DNA of 64,000 nt from positions 529,001-593,000 of the forward strand of contig NZ_CP102409.1 of NCBI RefSeq assembly GCF_024628725.1. The letters are read 5' to 3'. The stretch is from Ruegeria sp. YS9. GTDB lineage: Bacteria > Pseudomonadota > Alphaproteobacteria > Rhodobacterales > Rhodobacteraceae. The notes beneath the pieces were generated by a model. The model saw nothing but the letters and a program-made list of their open reading frames with translations. It was not told the DNA's origin and did no database searches. The position numbers and the translations under genes were made by a program. Numbering within the stretch: the first letter of the stretch is position 1; every line of letters begins with the position of its first letter. Of the stretch, positions 54,123-63,386 are shown one piece after another.

Positions 54123-55469
54123 ATGTCCGGACACGGAACGCCCATCCCGATGACCTCGCATCCCTGCGGCCCGCTGACCGGCACGGCAGAGGTGCCGGGC
54201 GACAAGTCGATTTCGCACCGGTCGTTGATCCTTGGTGCGATGGCCGTGGGCGAGACCAGGATCTCGGGATTGCTCGAAGGTGAGGACGTCTTGGACACCG
54301 CAAAGGCAATGCGGGCATTCGGGGCAGAAGTCACAGATCATGGCGGCGGCGAATGGACCGTGCATGGCGTGGGTGTCGGCGGGTTTGCCGAACCGGATCA
54401 GGTGATTGACTGCGGCAATTCCGGCACCGGGGTGCGACTGATCATGGGTGCCATGGCGACCTCGCCGATTGTGGCAACGTTTACCGGGGATGCCAGCCTG
54501 AACAAGCGTCCCATGGCGCGGGTAACGGATCCGCTTGCGTTGTTTGGTGCGCAGGCCGTGGGCCGCTCGGGGGGGCGTTTGCCAATGACGATCGTCGGTG
54601 CGGCGGACCCGACTCCGGTCCGGTACGAAGTTCCGGTGCCCTCGGCCCAGGTGAAATCCGCCGTCCTGCTGGCGGGGCTGAATGCCCCCGGCAAAACCGT
54701 GGTTATCGAGAAAGAGGCAACCCGCGATCATTCCGAGCGGATGTTGTCCGGGTTCGGTGCCGAAATCACGGTGGAAGACACCGATGAAGGCCGGGTCATC
54801 ACTTTGACGGGGCGCCCCGAATTGAAGCCGCAGGTCATCGCCGTACCGCGCGACCCGTCCAGCGCGGCCTTCCCGGTTTGCGCGGCGCTGATCACGCCCG
54901 GTTCGGACGTTCTGGTGCCGGGTATCGGCCTGAACCCCACGCGCGCGGGCCTGTTCACGACGCTGCGCGAGATGGGCGCCGACCTGACCTATGAAAACGA
55001 ACGCGAAGAGGGCGGCGAGCCAGTTGCCGATCTGCGCGCGAAATACTCGCCAAACATGAAGGGCATTGACGTGCCGCCTGAACGCGCGGCCTCGATGATC
55101 GACGAATACCCCGTTTTGTCCGTGGTTGCCGCAAACGCCATGGGCACCACGATGATGGGCGGAGTGAAGGAACTCCGGGTGAAGGAAAGCGACCGCATCG
55201 ATGCCATGGCGCGCGGTCTGCGCGCCAACGGCGTCACGGTCAACGAGGGTGACGACTGGTGGTCGGTCGAAGGGTTGGGCATCGGCAAGGTTCCGGGTGG
55301 CGGAACGTGCGAAAGCTTCCTGGATCACCGTATTGCCATGTCCTTCATGGTGATGGGCATGGGCGCGATGAACCCGGTAAGCGTGGATGATGGTGGCCCG
55401 ATCGCGACCTCCTTCCCGATTTTTGAGCCGTTGATGGCGTCGCTTGGTGCAAAGGTAGAGCGCAGGTGA
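54123..55469 (+). CDS. aroA: 3-phosphoshikimate 1-carboxyvinyltransferase (EPSP synthase)
   Basis: A 448-residue shikimate-pathway enzyme. Key blocks are [47 protein letters not shown] and the C-terminal DHRIAMSF. The sequence is class II-like overall (LNAPGKT), yet the glyphosate-contact loop keeps Gly (NSGTG) where the CP4 enzyme has Ala. ATG 54123 follows AGGAG. It overlaps cmk by four bases. Confidence 0.95.
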   Translation: MSGHGTPIPMTSHPCGPLTGTAEVPGDKSISHRSLILGAMAVGETRISGLLEGEDVLDTAKAMRAFGAEVTDHGGGEWTVHGVGVGGFAEPDQVIDCGNSGTGVRLIMGAMATSPIVATFTGDASLNKRPMARVTDPLALFGAQAVGRSGGRLPMTIVGAADPTPVRYEVPVPSAQVKSAVLLAGLNAPGKTVVIEKEATRDHSERMLSGFGAEITVEDTDEGRVITLTGRPELKPQVIAVPRDPSSAAFPVCAALITPGSDVLVPGIGLNPTRAGLFTTLREMGADLTYENEREEGGEPVADLRAKYSPNMKGIDVPPERAASMIDEYPVLSVVAANAMGTTMMGGVKELRVKESDRIDAMARGLRANGVTVNEGDDWWSVEGLGIGKVPGGGTCESFLDHRIAMSFMVMGMGAMNPVSVDDGGPIATSFPIFEPLMASLGAKVERR

Positions 55470-56083
55470 GCTTCACTGTCGCGATTGACGGACCTGCGGC
55501 TGCGGGCAAGGGCACGATCTCCAAGGCCGTTGCGGCGCATTTCGGGTTCGCACATCTGGACACCGGCTTGCTGTATCGCGCCGTCGGGCGGCGTACCCTC
55601 GAAGGGTTTGGTGCGCTTGAAGCTGCGCAGGCCCTGACCGCCGAAGAGCTTGAGCAGGGTGATCTGCGCACGGCTGAAATCGCGCAGGCCGCCTCCAAAG
55701 TGGCGGTGATCCCCGAGGTTCGCGCTGCCTTGGTGGATTTTCAGCGCGCCTTTGCCCGAAGGTCAGGCGGGGCGGTCTTGGATGGGCGCGACATCGGGAC
55801 GGTGATTTGTCCCAATGCCGAGGTGAAGCTGTTTGTAACGGCCAGCCCGGAGGTAAGAGCCGAACGCCGGTTTCTGGAGCTTAGCGCAAAAGGGGCTGAC
55901 GTGACGCGCGAACAGGTTCTGGCAGATGTCAAAGAGCGGGATGCGCGGGACGCAGAGCGCAGCGCTGCGCCGATGAAGCCAGCTGAGGATGCAGTGCAAC
56001 TGGATACAACAGACCTAAGCATCGAGGCTGCATTGGCCAAAGCGCTTGAAATCATCAGCGCGAAACTGCCCGCGACGCGCTGA
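55466..56083 (+). CDS. cmk: Cytidylate kinase
   Basis: A 205-residue CMP/dCMP kinase. P-loop is [13 protein letters not shown] and the CMP-binding part has [10 protein letters not shown] and DGRDIGTVI. The start is GTG 55466 overlapping the aroA stop as GTGA. The aroA-cmk-rpsA neighbourhood is common; here rpsA lies 3.8 kb away with an insertion of YHS, secreted, halogenase and DUF6525 genes between. Confidence 0.93.
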   Translation: MSFTVAIDGPAAAGKGTISKAVAAHFGFAHLDTGLLYRAVGRRTLEGFGALEAAQALTAEELEQGDLRTAEIAQAASKVAVIPEVRAALVDFQRAFARRSGGAVLDGRDIGTVICPNAEVKLFVTASPEVRAERRFLELSAKGADVTREQVLADVKERDARDAERSAAPMKPAEDAVQLDTTDLSIEAALAKALEIISAKLPATR

Positions 56084-56106
56084 CGTCGCAGGCAGGGGGG
56101 CAGAAT

Positions 56107-56583
56107 TTACAGCTCGCCAACGGCGATGCTTTTGATGTTTGCCCACTGTTCATCCGCCGTTTTTGCGGTGGCGGGAACGTCTTTCAGGAAGGCCGCGCGG
56201 GTTTCTGCGTTCAGGAACAGGTACAGTTTTCCATCTGCTACCAGGTACTGATCCGGGTCACCGTCGAACTTCTTGCCGACCGATACGCCGAATGAACAGA
56301 ACCCACCATGCTGCGGCAGGTAGGCCTCCGGGTTTGCTTCGAACGCTTCGAGGTTGGCGGCGGTGGTGAAGTAATAGGATGCGCCATCATAGGTCGCCGT
56401 GTGGGTGGCGAAGCCTTCGACCGGGTTGCCATCATTGACCAATGCAACCAGATCGACCCCATGTGCGGCAAGCGGGGCGCCTGCGGCCGAGATGCCGTTC
56501 GACACGTTGATTTCGTCGGCGGCAAAAGCCGGAGTGGACAGGGCGATAGCAGCTGCCAGGGCGGTGAAGACGATGGTTTTCAT
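56107..56583 (-). CDS. Secreted YHS-domain protein
   Basis: A 158-residue exported protein with a signal peptide ending near 22 (STPAFAA-DE). The YHS-like core is AHGVDLVALVNDGNPVEGFATHTATYDG, followed by YYFTTAANLEAFEANPEAYLPQHGGFC. YHS proteins are suggested to bind metal; function here is unknown. Convergent with cmk. Confidence 0.8.
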   Translation of the reverse strand: MKTIVFTALAAAIALSTPAFAADEINVSNGISAAGAPLAAHGVDLVALVNDGNPVEGFATHTATYDGASYYFTTAANLEAFEANPEAYLPQHGGFCSFGVSVGKKFDGDPDQYLVADGKLYLFLNAETRAAFLKDVPATAKTADEQWANIKSIAVGEL

Positions 56584-56800
56584 TACACGTTTCCTTTTGG
56601 TTCTGGGTTCGGGTCGATCGGATCGTCGACCGGTGAAACATAGTTAGGGGATGAAAGTTGTACGTGTAATCGCAGATAGCCCATCAGATATTGCAGATCG
56701 TACAAGTATCTGAATTGAGGGAAGGCGCATTCACCAAGCTTTGTTTGGTCAGTGTGGTTTTCGGTACCTATGCTGAAAGAATGCCCTCAGGAGTGTCATC

Positions 56801-57337
56801 ATGATCCGATTAGCCCTCATTCTTGTTTTCATTGCCCGAAGCCTTGCCGCGCAAGAGACAGTGCAAAGCCCACCCGAAGCTGAACCGCCGATGACGTATG
56901 AACGGCTGGGCAACATTCTTTTTGCACTTGACCCCGAAGCAGAGCCGAGCGGCCCCGGGTTTCAATTGACGATTGCAGGGGTGCAGGTCTTGGTCATCAC
57001 CGACACCAATGCGGATCGGATGCGGGCCATGGTCCCGATCCGCAGCGCCGAGGCCCTGTCGGAGGAAGACTTGATCCGAATGATGCAGGCCAATTTCGAC
57101 AGCACGCTGGATGCCCGGTACGCGATCGCCAATGGCACCTTGTGGGCTGCGTTTATCCATCCGTTGTCCCTGTTGGAAAAAGACCAGCTGATCTCGGGGC
57201 TGGCCCAGACTGTGAACATCGCCAGGACATATGGCACCCTGTATTCCGGCGGCGCGGCAGAGTTCGGAGGCGGCGACAGCACCGATCTGCAACGAGAGCT
57301 GATTGAAGAGCTGCTGAAGAAAGGCGAAGAGATCTGA
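56801..57337 (+). CDS. Secreted protein of unknown function, YbjN-like
   Basis: A 178-residue protein with a short signal peptide (LALILVFIARSLAAQ). The body LGNILFALDPEAEPSGPGFQL with alternating strands recalls YbjN/type III chaperone-like folds. The family fit is weak. Preceded by AGGAG before ATG 56801. Confidence 0.5.
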   Translation: MIRLALILVFIARSLAAQETVQSPPEAEPPMTYERLGNILFALDPEAEPSGPGFQLTIAGVQVLVITDTNADRMRAMVPIRSAEALSEEDLIRMMQANFDSTLDARYAIANGTLWAAFIHPLSLLEKDQLISGLAQTVNIARTYGTLYSGGAAEFGGGDSTDLQRELIEELLKKGEEI

Positions 57338-57373
57338 GCGGCACCGTGAATTTGGGATTGGCGTGACGCCAGC

Positions 57374-57409
57374 GGACTGGCCGTCGTTGCACGGCCGGGT
57401 CTTCAGTCC
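57374..57409 (+). other. Nested hairpin between secreted-protein gene and halogenase
   Basis: GGACT (57374-57378) pairs with AGTCC (57405-57409), and inside it GGCCGT (57379-57384) with ACGGCC (57391-57396). No T run follows. The rest of the 208-base gap has a TATAGT element near 57451 that could be a -10 for the halogenase. Confidence 0.35.
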
Positions 57410-57545
57410 GGTTCGTCATAGGCCCTAGATGGATTCGGGAAAGCTGTTATAGTTTCTTCCCAGCGAAAAGGGAAAGCTGCGACACAACCCGCACATAAAA
57501 CGGGGGCGCAGCAAAAAATTCCCAAGCCAACAGGGACAAAACTAC

Positions 57546-59231
57546 ATGAACAATCGTTTGAACAAAATCACCATCGTGGGTGGCGGTACGGCTGGATGGA
57601 TGACCGCGCTGATCCTGGACATGGTATTTTCCCGCACGTCAGCGCCCAAGGATCGACCGAAAATATGCCTGATCGAAAGCCCGAATATCTCGACCGTGGG
57701 GGTGGGTGAAGCTACGGTTCCGCGCATGCCTGTCACGCTGCGTCAGGCGGGCATTTCAGAGCGGAGTTTCTTCCGCGAGACCAACGCGTCCTTCAAGCTG
57801 GGCGTGAAATTCTGCAACTGGAACAATGACGCCAAGGGCAATCGCATCGATTACATGAATCCCTTTGCGCACGGCCAGATGCTTGAAGGGCTGGAGGCCG
57901 CCGAGTATTACCTGCGCTTCGGCAATGGCGACAGGGATTTCACGCAGTCCATATCACCGCATGATGATCTGGCCCGTTTGTGCAAAGGCGCGCGTCCGTT
58001 GGGCCAGCCGGAATTCGAGCAACGGTTTGGGTATGCCTATCACCTGGATGCCGTAAAGTTTGCAGGCATGCTGACCAGGGTCTGCACGAAGCGCGGAGTG
58101 GAGCATATCCGGGATGAGGTGCAAACGGTCGAGTTGGATGAACAGGGCAATGTCAGTCATCTCATGCTCGAGGCAAAAGGCCGCCATGACATTGAGATGG
58201 TCGTGGATTGCACCGGGTTTCGCGGGCTGATCATCAACAAGGCACTCGGTGAGCCATTTTTGGATTACTCTGACTACTTGCCCAATGATCGAGCCATGGC
58301 GTTGCAGATCGAACATCCGGATCCTGACAAGATCGAAAGCGCCACAAGATCCACTGCCTTGGGCGCAGGTTGGACATGGCGCGTACCGCTTTTTAACCGC
58401 GTGGGCACAGGATATGTCTATTCGTCGGCACACCGCACGGACGATCAGGCCGCGGACGAATACCTTGAATGGCTGGGTGACAGCGGCAAGGGTTTGACAC
58501 CGCGCGTGATCCCGATGCGGGTCGGTCGCGTGCGCAATGCCTGGGTCAAGAATTGCGTGGCCATAGGCCTGTCCGGCGGGTTCATTGAACCGCTGGAAAG
58601 CACGGCGATCCATATGATTGACCATGCGATACGCTGGTTCGCCGAGCATTTGCCTACGCGAGACATCGAGCCTTCGCTGAGGGACAGATACAATCGGCAG
58701 ATGGACAAGCTCTATAACGAGGTTCTGGAATTCATCTGTTTGCACTATCGGTTGGGCAACCGTACCGATGACCAATACTGGATCGATGCGCGCACCGAGA
58801 TGAAGATACCGGATCGGTTGGCCGAAAATCTTGAATTGTGGCAGTATCGCCTGCCGATGGACCACGATATCGAGTTCGCCACATTGTTTGACAGCCGCGT
58901 TTATCAAACCGTTCTGTTGGGCAAACAGGTCTATGATACCGGCTATGGTTCAGGCATCCGTGATCGACTTCGACCATTGAAGAAACCGATCTGGTTCCAG
59001 GGCATGAAGAACGCAAAAATGGATCTGGCGAAAATCATCAAGTCGATGCCGGATCACAAAACACTGTTGCGCGATATCCGGGGGGAGCTTGAGCAACCTG
59101 CCTTTGGAATGGCCGCGGCAATGAAACCGACAGTGGCGATGCCGGGCACGGCGCCAGCCCCTGTTGTCATCGAGAACATGCCGAACTTTGCTGAAATTCA
59201 AAGCGGCAAAAAGGATCTGCAACTGTTCTGA
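57546..59231 (+). CDS. Flavin-dependent tryptophan-halogenase family protein
   Basis: A 561-residue FADH2-dependent halogenase-like protein. The FAD loop is VGGGTAGWMTALIL; SFKLGVKF holds the Lys that forms the haloamine in PrnA-type enzymes; GWTWRVPL is the WxWxIP motif that blocks monooxygenation; and EPLESTAIHMI carries the catalytic Glu region. All signature elements look intact, so it may be active. No flavin reductase or natural-product gene is adjacent, so its substrate is unknown. A terminator follows. Confidence 0.85.
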   Translation: MNNRLNKITIVGGGTAGWMTALILDMVFSRTSAPKDRPKICLIESPNISTVGVGEATVPRMPVTLRQAGISERSFFRETNASFKLGVKFCNWNNDAKGNRIDYMNPFAHGQMLEGLEAAEYYLRFGNGDRDFTQSISPHDDLARLCKGARPLGQPEFEQRFGYAYHLDAVKFAGMLTRVCTKRGVEHIRDEVQTVELDEQGNVSHLMLEAKGRHDIEMVVDCTGFRGLIINKALGEPFLDYSDYLPNDRAMALQIEHPDPDKIESATRSTALGAGWTWRVPLFNRVGTGYVYSSAHRTDDQAADEYLEWLGDSGKGLTPRVIPMRVGRVRNAWVKNCVAIGLSGGFIEPLESTAIHMIDHAIRWFAEHLPTRDIEPSLRDRYNRQMDKLYNEVLEFICLHYRLGNRTDDQYWIDARTEMKIPDRLAENLELWQYRLPMDHDIEFATLFDSRVYQTVLLGKQVYDTGYGSGIRDRLRPLKKPIWFQGMKNAKMDLAKIIKSMPDHKTLLRDIRGELEQPAFGMAAAMKPTVAMPGTAPAPVVIENMPNFAEIQSGKKDLQLF

Positions 59232-59270
59232 ATGCTTCCTGCCCGTTGCGCAGGGAGTGTTTGCAGGAAA

Positions 59271-59298
59271 GGCGGGGCGTAAACTCCCCGTCTTTTTT
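59271..59298 (+). terminator. Intrinsic terminator after halogenase
   Basis: GGCGGGG (59271-59277) and CCCCGTC (59286-59292, one G-U pair) form a stem with an eight-base loop, followed by six T. Confidence 0.75.
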
Positions 59299-59324
59299 GC
59301 TTCCGCCTGCTTTGTCGATGTGTA

Positions 59325-59336
59325 ATGTAATTACAT
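59325..59336. promoter_or_regulatory. Perfect palindrome ATGTAATTACAT
   Basis: Twelve self-complementary bases lie between the halogenase terminator and the probable start of the DUF6525 gene, where the promoter must be. Could be an operator or only an A/T-rich -10 region. Confidence 0.35.
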
Positions 59337-59359
59337 ATAAACTGCGAAAGGCGACCGTA

Positions 59360-59677
59360 TTGCGACAACAGAAGAAACAAGGGCAAACAAGGGGGCGGAA
59401 CTTGCGGAGCACCCTCAAACGTCGGAGACGAAAGGCATCGCCTATGCAGGCTTACGACTCTCTGCCGTCAGGGCTGCGCCAGTGGTTGGCCTCGGCAAGC
59501 TTGCCGTGGAGCCCCGTTTCTGCGCAGAAAATCTGGAACCGGGCTGGGGGTGCGCGCAACCCTTCCGCAGCGTTGATGCGATTGGACGCAATCGAACAGG
59601 CCATGCTGCGGCGCGATGCCGGGGTTTGGAGTTTCAAAACCGGCAACGCGCCTGGGCACAGGGCCGCCAAACCTTGA
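59360..59677 (+). CDS. DUF6525 family protein
   Basis: A 105-residue basic protein. SLPSGLRQWLASASLPWSPVS after an Arg-rich stretch (LKRRRRKASPM) is the family core as I recall it; function unknown. TTG 59360 is chosen since AAAGG lies 8 bases upstream and the family begins just before the Arg-rich part; ATG 59318 is an alternative and would start close to the preceding terminator. Confidence 0.55.
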   Translation: MRQQKKQGQTRGRNLRSTLKRRRRKASPMQAYDSLPSGLRQWLASASLPWSPVSAQKIWNRAGGARNPSAALMRLDAIEQAMLRRDAGVWSFKTGNAPGHRAAKP

Positions 59678-59771
59678 AAATATGGGCTTTGCCCTTGCAC
59701 ATACCGGGGAATCCGCCTATACGCGCGCTGTCGATACACGGGCGGTCAACGTCCGGATGACGTTTCTGAGC

Positions 59772-59793
59772 AGGGCCGGGTTACCTCGGCCCT
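59772..59793 (+). terminator. Hairpin in rpsA leader
   Basis: AGGGCCG (59772-59778) and CGGCCCT (59787-59793) form a seven-pair stem with an eight-base loop, followed by TTTGTGTTTG. It ends 115 bases before rpsA. It may terminate the DUF6525 transcript or act as part of an S1 leader. The remaining 231-base gap shows nothing else I can name. Confidence 0.45.
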
Positions 59794-59908
59794 TTGTGTT
59801 TGTTTGCTCAGGGACGCACCGGATCACGCCTGAAGACATCATGAAACAAGACCGGCGGAGACAACCGCTCGGCCAGCAAAAACGTATTGTAAAGGAAAAC
59901 AACGCCAC

Positions 59909-61585
59909 ATGGCTAACGCATCCATGGAGGAATTCGAAGCCCTCCTGAATGAAAGCTTCGAAATGGACACGCCCGAAGAGGGTTCTGTTGTCAAAGGCAA
60001 GGTTCTGGCGATCGAAGCCGGCCAGGCCATCATCGACGTCGGCTACAAAATGGAAGGCCGCGTTGATCTGAAAGAATTCGCAAATCCCGGCGAAGCCCCT
60101 GAAATCGCTGTTGGCGACGAGGTCGAAGTATACCTGCGCGCCGCAGAAAACGCCCGTGGCGAAGCCGTCATCTCGCGCGAGATGGCCCGCCGTGAAGAGG
60201 CATGGGACCGTCTGGAAAAAGCATATGCCGACGACCAGCGCGTCGAAGGTGCAATCTTTGGTCGCGTCAAAGGTGGTTTCACCGTTGATCTGGGTGGAGC
60301 AGTTGCATTCCTGCCCGGCAGCCAGGTTGACGTGCGCCCCGTGCGCGACGCCGGCCCGCTGATGGGTCTGAAGCAGCCGTTCCAGATTCTGAAAATGGAC
60401 CGTCGCCGTGGCAACATCGTTGTGTCGCGTCGCGCAATCCTGGAAGAATCGCGTGCCGAACAGCGTGCGGAAGTCATCGGCAACCTGTCCGAAGGTCAGA
60501 CCGTCGAGGGTGTCGTCAAGAACATCACCGAATACGGCGCATTTGTTGACCTGGGCGGCGTTGACGGCCTGCTGCACGTCACCGACATGGCATGGCGCCG
60601 TGTGAACCACCCATCCGAGATCCTGTCGATCGGCGAAACCATCAAGGTTCAGGTCATCAAGATCAACAAAGAGACCCACCGCATCAGCCTGGGCATGAAG
60701 CAGCTGCAGGAAGATCCGTGGGATCTGGTTGCGGCCAAGTACCCGCTGGGCTCGGTCCATCAGGGTCGCGTCACCAACATCACCGACTACGGCGCGTTTG
60801 TCGAGCTGGAAGCCGGTGTCGAAGGTCTGGTGCACGTGTCCGAGATGTCCTGGACCAAGAAAAACGTCCACCCTGGCAAGATCGTTTCGACCAGCCAGGA
60901 AGTCGACGTCATGGTTCTGGAAATCGACGGCGCCAAGCGTCGTGTGTCTCTGGGCCTGAAGCAGACCCAGCGCAACCCATGGGAAGTGTTTGCAGAAACA
61001 CACCCCGAGGGCACCGAGGTCGAAGGCGAAGTCAAGAACATCACCGAATTCGGTCTGTTCATCGGCCTCGAAGGCGACATCGACGGCATGGTTCACCTGT
61101 CCGACCTGTCCTGGGACGAGCGTGGCGAGGATGCCATCCAGAACTACCGCAAGGGCGACGTCGTTCAGGCGGTCGTCTCGGAAGTTGACGTTGAAAAAGA
61201 GCGTATCTCGCTGTCGATCAAAGCCCTGGGCGGTGACAAGTTCGCCGAAGCCGTGGGCGGCGTGAAGCGTGGCTCGGTCATCACCGTCGAAGTCACCGCG
61301 ATCGAAGATGGCGGCATCGAGGTCGAATACGAAGGCATGAAGTCGTTCATCCGTCGTTCGGACCTGTCGCGTGACCGTGCCGAACAGCGCCCCGAGCGTT
61401 TCTCGGTCGGTGACAAGGTCGACGTCCGCGTCACCAACGTCGACAGCAAGACCCGTCGTCTGGGCCTGTCGATCAAGGCGCGCGAGATCGCCGAAGAGAA
61501 AGAGGCCGTGGAGCAGTACGGTTCCTCCGATTCGGGCGCATCGCTGGGCGATATCCTGGGTGCAGCGCTGAAATCCGGCGACTAA
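59909..61585 (+). CDS. rpsA: 30S ribosomal protein S1
   Basis: A 558-residue RNA-binding protein that brings mRNA to the 30S subunit. Six S1 domains can be traced, with repeated blocks such as VVKNITEYGAFVDLGGVDGLLHV, VTNITDYGAFVELEAGVEGLVHV and VKNITEFGLFIGLEGDIDGMVHL in the middle. AAAGGAAAA precedes ATG 59909. Codon use is strongly biased, as for a highly expressed gene. A strong terminator follows. Confidence 0.97.
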   Translation: MANASMEEFEALLNESFEMDTPEEGSVVKGKVLAIEAGQAIIDVGYKMEGRVDLKEFANPGEAPEIAVGDEVEVYLRAAENARGEAVISREMARREEAWDRLEKAYADDQRVEGAIFGRVKGGFTVDLGGAVAFLPGSQVDVRPVRDAGPLMGLKQPFQILKMDRRRGNIVVSRRAILEESRAEQRAEVIGNLSEGQTVEGVVKNITEYGAFVDLGGVDGLLHVTDMAWRRVNHPSEILSIGETIKVQVIKINKETHRISLGMKQLQEDPWDLVAAKYPLGSVHQGRVTNITDYGAFVELEAGVEGLVHVSEMSWTKKNVHPGKIVSTSQEVDVMVLEIDGAKRRVSLGLKQTQRNPWEVFAETHPEGTEVEGEVKNITEFGLFIGLEGDIDGMVHLSDLSWDERGEDAIQNYRKGDVVQAVVSEVDVEKERISLSIKALGGDKFAEAVGGVKRGSVITVEVTAIEDGGIEVEYEGMKSFIRRSDLSRDRAEQRPERFSVGDKVDVRVTNVDSKTRRLGLSIKAREIAEEKEAVEQYGSSDSGASLGDILGAALKSGD

Positions 61586-61612
61586 GCTCGGGTGCAATCC
61601 CGAACAAGAATT

Positions 61613-61645
61613 ACGGCCTCGCGCACCCGCGCGGGGCCGTTTTTG
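61613..61645 (+). terminator. Intrinsic terminator after rpsA
   Basis: ACGGCCTCGCGC (61613-61624) and GCGCGGGGCCGT (61629-61640) form a twelve-pair stem with one wobble and a four-base loop, followed by a T run. Confidence 0.88.
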
Positions 61646-61803
61646 TTGCGAATCAATATGTTCCGATTCATCGGCTTGTTCGTGGTATTGCTCGCGCATT
61701 AAGTGTGGAAATTGGCCTGACAGGTAAAATTTCGCGCGAGAATGTGGCAAAATAAAGCCTCAAAACTCAGAGTATCCGTTCCCCCCTTCCGGGTTTTTTC
61801 CTA

Positions 61804-61819
61804 TACTGTCAAAACAGTA
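61804..61819. promoter_or_regulatory. Inverted repeat and -10-like TATACT upstream of ihfB
   Basis: TACTGT-CAAA-ACAGTA is a perfect six-base inverted repeat 36 bases before the ihfB start and overlaps TATACT (61802-61807), which could be a -10. The -35 position has only TTCCCC, so the promoter would be weak or activated. Confidence 0.3.
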
Positions 61820-61855
61820 GACCTGTCACACCGGCTGCCTGGGAGGGTATCACGC

Positions 61856-62140
61856 ATGATCCGTTCAGAATTGATTCAGAAAATCGCTGACGAAAACCCG
61901 CATCTCTATCAGCGTGATGTGGAGCGGATCGTGAACACCGTATTCGAAGAAGTCACGGACGCCATGGCGCGCGGTGACCGTGTCGAACTGCGGGGCTTTG
62001 GTGCCTTTTCCGTGAAAAAACGCGACGCACGTGTTGGGCGCAACCCGCGCACGGGTGAAACGGTGCAGGTCGAAGAAAAATGTGTACCGTTTTTCAAAAC
62101 TGGGAAGTTGCTCAGGGATCGATTGAACGGTAAAGCCTGA
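61856..62140 (+). CDS. ihfB: Integration host factor beta subunit
   Basis: A 94-residue HU/IHF-family DNA-bending protein. [16 protein letters not shown] is the family start, [18 protein letters not shown] and [10 protein letters not shown] form the DNA-clasping arm. Length and R/P in the arm fit IhfB rather than HU. GGGAGGG precedes ATG 61856; the frame opens at 61742. It lies after rpsA as in many proteobacteria. Confidence 0.94.
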   Translation: MIRSELIQKIADENPHLYQRDVERIVNTVFEEVTDAMARGDRVELRGFGAFSVKKRDARVGRNPRTGETVQVEEKCVPFFKTGKLLRDRLNGKA

Positions 62141-62144
62141 CACC

Positions 62145-62498
62145 ATGATGCGTTACCTTCGATATGCTTTTCTGGCGGCCCTCGGGATCGTTCTGATTTC
62201 CGTGTCTCTTGCCAATGTTCAGTCTGTTGAACTGAAACTGATGCCGGATGCTCTGGCCGAGCTTCTGGGTTTTAACCTCAGCGCGTCACTGCCGCTGTTT
62301 CTGGTGGTTTTGGGCGGTGTGGCAGCAGGATTGGTTATTGGCTTCCTGTGGGAATGGCTGCGGGAACACAAGCACCGCCGCGACGCGACCGTGAAGAAGA
62401 CCGAAGTGCGCAAGCTTGAGCGCGAAGTCAAGAAACTCAAGAAAAAGCAAAACGAAGGCAAGGACGACGTTCTTGCCCTTCTGGATGAGGCGAGCTGA
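62145..62498 (+). CDS. LapA-domain (DUF1049) membrane protein
   Basis: A 117-residue protein with two hydrophobic segments (about 8-25 and 50-70) and a basic coiled-coil C-terminus ([16 protein letters not shown]). It matches the lipopolysaccharide-assembly protein A domain, which in E. coli takes part in LpxC control. Starts 4 bases after ihfB; ATG 62148 is equally possible. Confidence 0.83.
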   Translation: MMRYLRYAFLAALGIVLISVSLANVQSVELKLMPDALAELLGFNLSASLPLFLVVLGGVAAGLVIGFLWEWLREHKHRRDATVKKTEVRKLEREVKKLKKKQNEGKDDVLALLDEAS

Positions 62499-62509
62499 GC
62501 CTGATCGCT

Positions 62510-63151
62510 ATGCCTGATGTTCGGTTCAAAATCTGCGGCCTGACCGCACCTGATCACGTGCGCGCAGCGGCGGAAGCCGGGGCAGGCTATGTCGGGTTTG
62601 TTTTCTTCCCGAAATCGCCGCGCAATCTGGATGTTTCGCGTGCCGTAGAACTGGCGCATCTGGTCCCAGTTGGCGTTGCCAAGGTGGCTTTGGTCGTGAA
62701 TGCCACTGACGAAGAATTGGACGGGATCGTTTCGACTGTACCGCTTGATATGCTTCAACTGCATGGCAGGGAATCGCCCGAACGGGTTTCCGAAATTCGC
62801 GAGCGATTTGGTTTGCCGGTGATGAAAGCCATCGGTGTGGCCGAGGCCGAGGATCTGGCGGCCATCGATCTTTACTCGGAAGTGGCCGATCAACTGCTGA
62901 TCGATGCAAAACCGCCCAGAGAATCCGAATTGCCGGGCGGCAATGGGTTGGCCTTTGATTGGCGGCTGCTGGCCGGACGGAAATACTGGCGGCGCCCTTG
63001 GATGCTGGCCGGTGGCCTGACACCCCTGAATGTTGCCGAAGCTGTCCGGATGACAGGTGCCCGTCAGGTGGATGTGTCATCCGGTGTTGAAAGTGCGCCG
63101 GGTGTGAAAGATGCGGACTTGATCCGCAACTTTGCAACCGCTCTTGGGTGA
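62510..63151 (+). CDS. trpF: Phosphoribosylanthranilate isomerase
   Basis: A 213-residue TIM-barrel enzyme of tryptophan synthesis. [12 protein letters not shown] holds the catalytic Cys, FFPKSPRNL and [10 protein letters not shown] follow, and the C-terminal phosphate site is [14 protein letters not shown]. It precedes trpB by 235 bases. Confidence 0.95.
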   Translation: MPDVRFKICGLTAPDHVRAAAEAGAGYVGFVFFPKSPRNLDVSRAVELAHLVPVGVAKVALVVNATDEELDGIVSTVPLDMLQLHGRESPERVSEIRERFGLPVMKAIGVAEAEDLAAIDLYSEVADQLLIDAKPPRESELPGGNGLAFDWRLLAGRKYWRRPWMLAGGLTPLNVAEAVRMTGARQVDVSSGVESAPGVKDADLIRNFATALG

Positions 63152-63198
63152 TCTGATACACAACTTGCTGCGTATCTCTCGAAACGGAGGGATGGCGT

Positions 63199-63318
63199 AT
63201 GCTGGCAACAGACCGCTTGGCCGATATGAACAGTTTTCACTACTTCTCATGGATCGGTATCGCCAGCTCTGAGCAGGCGATACAGGTCTGGCGTCAATGC
63301 ACGCAGGCGGCAGAATGA
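63199..63318 (+). CDS. Candidate 39-residue small ORF before trpB
   Basis: ATG 63199 has GGAGGG (63186-63191) at ideal spacing and reads 39 residues including two Trp (FSWIG and QVWRQ) to TGA 63316-63318, in the trpF-trpB gap. Trp codons are not adjacent, so this is not a classic attenuator leader. It may be a small protein or chance. Confidence 0.3.
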   Translation: MLATDRLADMNSFHYFSWIGIASSEQAIQVWRQCTQAAE

Positions 63319-63386
63319 TGCGTTTTGCCCATGGCAAATCCCGCAGCCACCACCTATGAACAACAGATACGACGAGGGAGACACCC

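Noticed and set aside
54123..55469. Glyphosate-tolerant EPSP synthase
   Set aside because: Although class II-like, the contact loop keeps Gly rather than the Ala of the CP4 enzyme, so tolerance cannot be claimed.
61659..61703. 14-codon hydrophobic frame after the rpsA terminator
   Set aside because: No ribosome site and too short to separate from chance.
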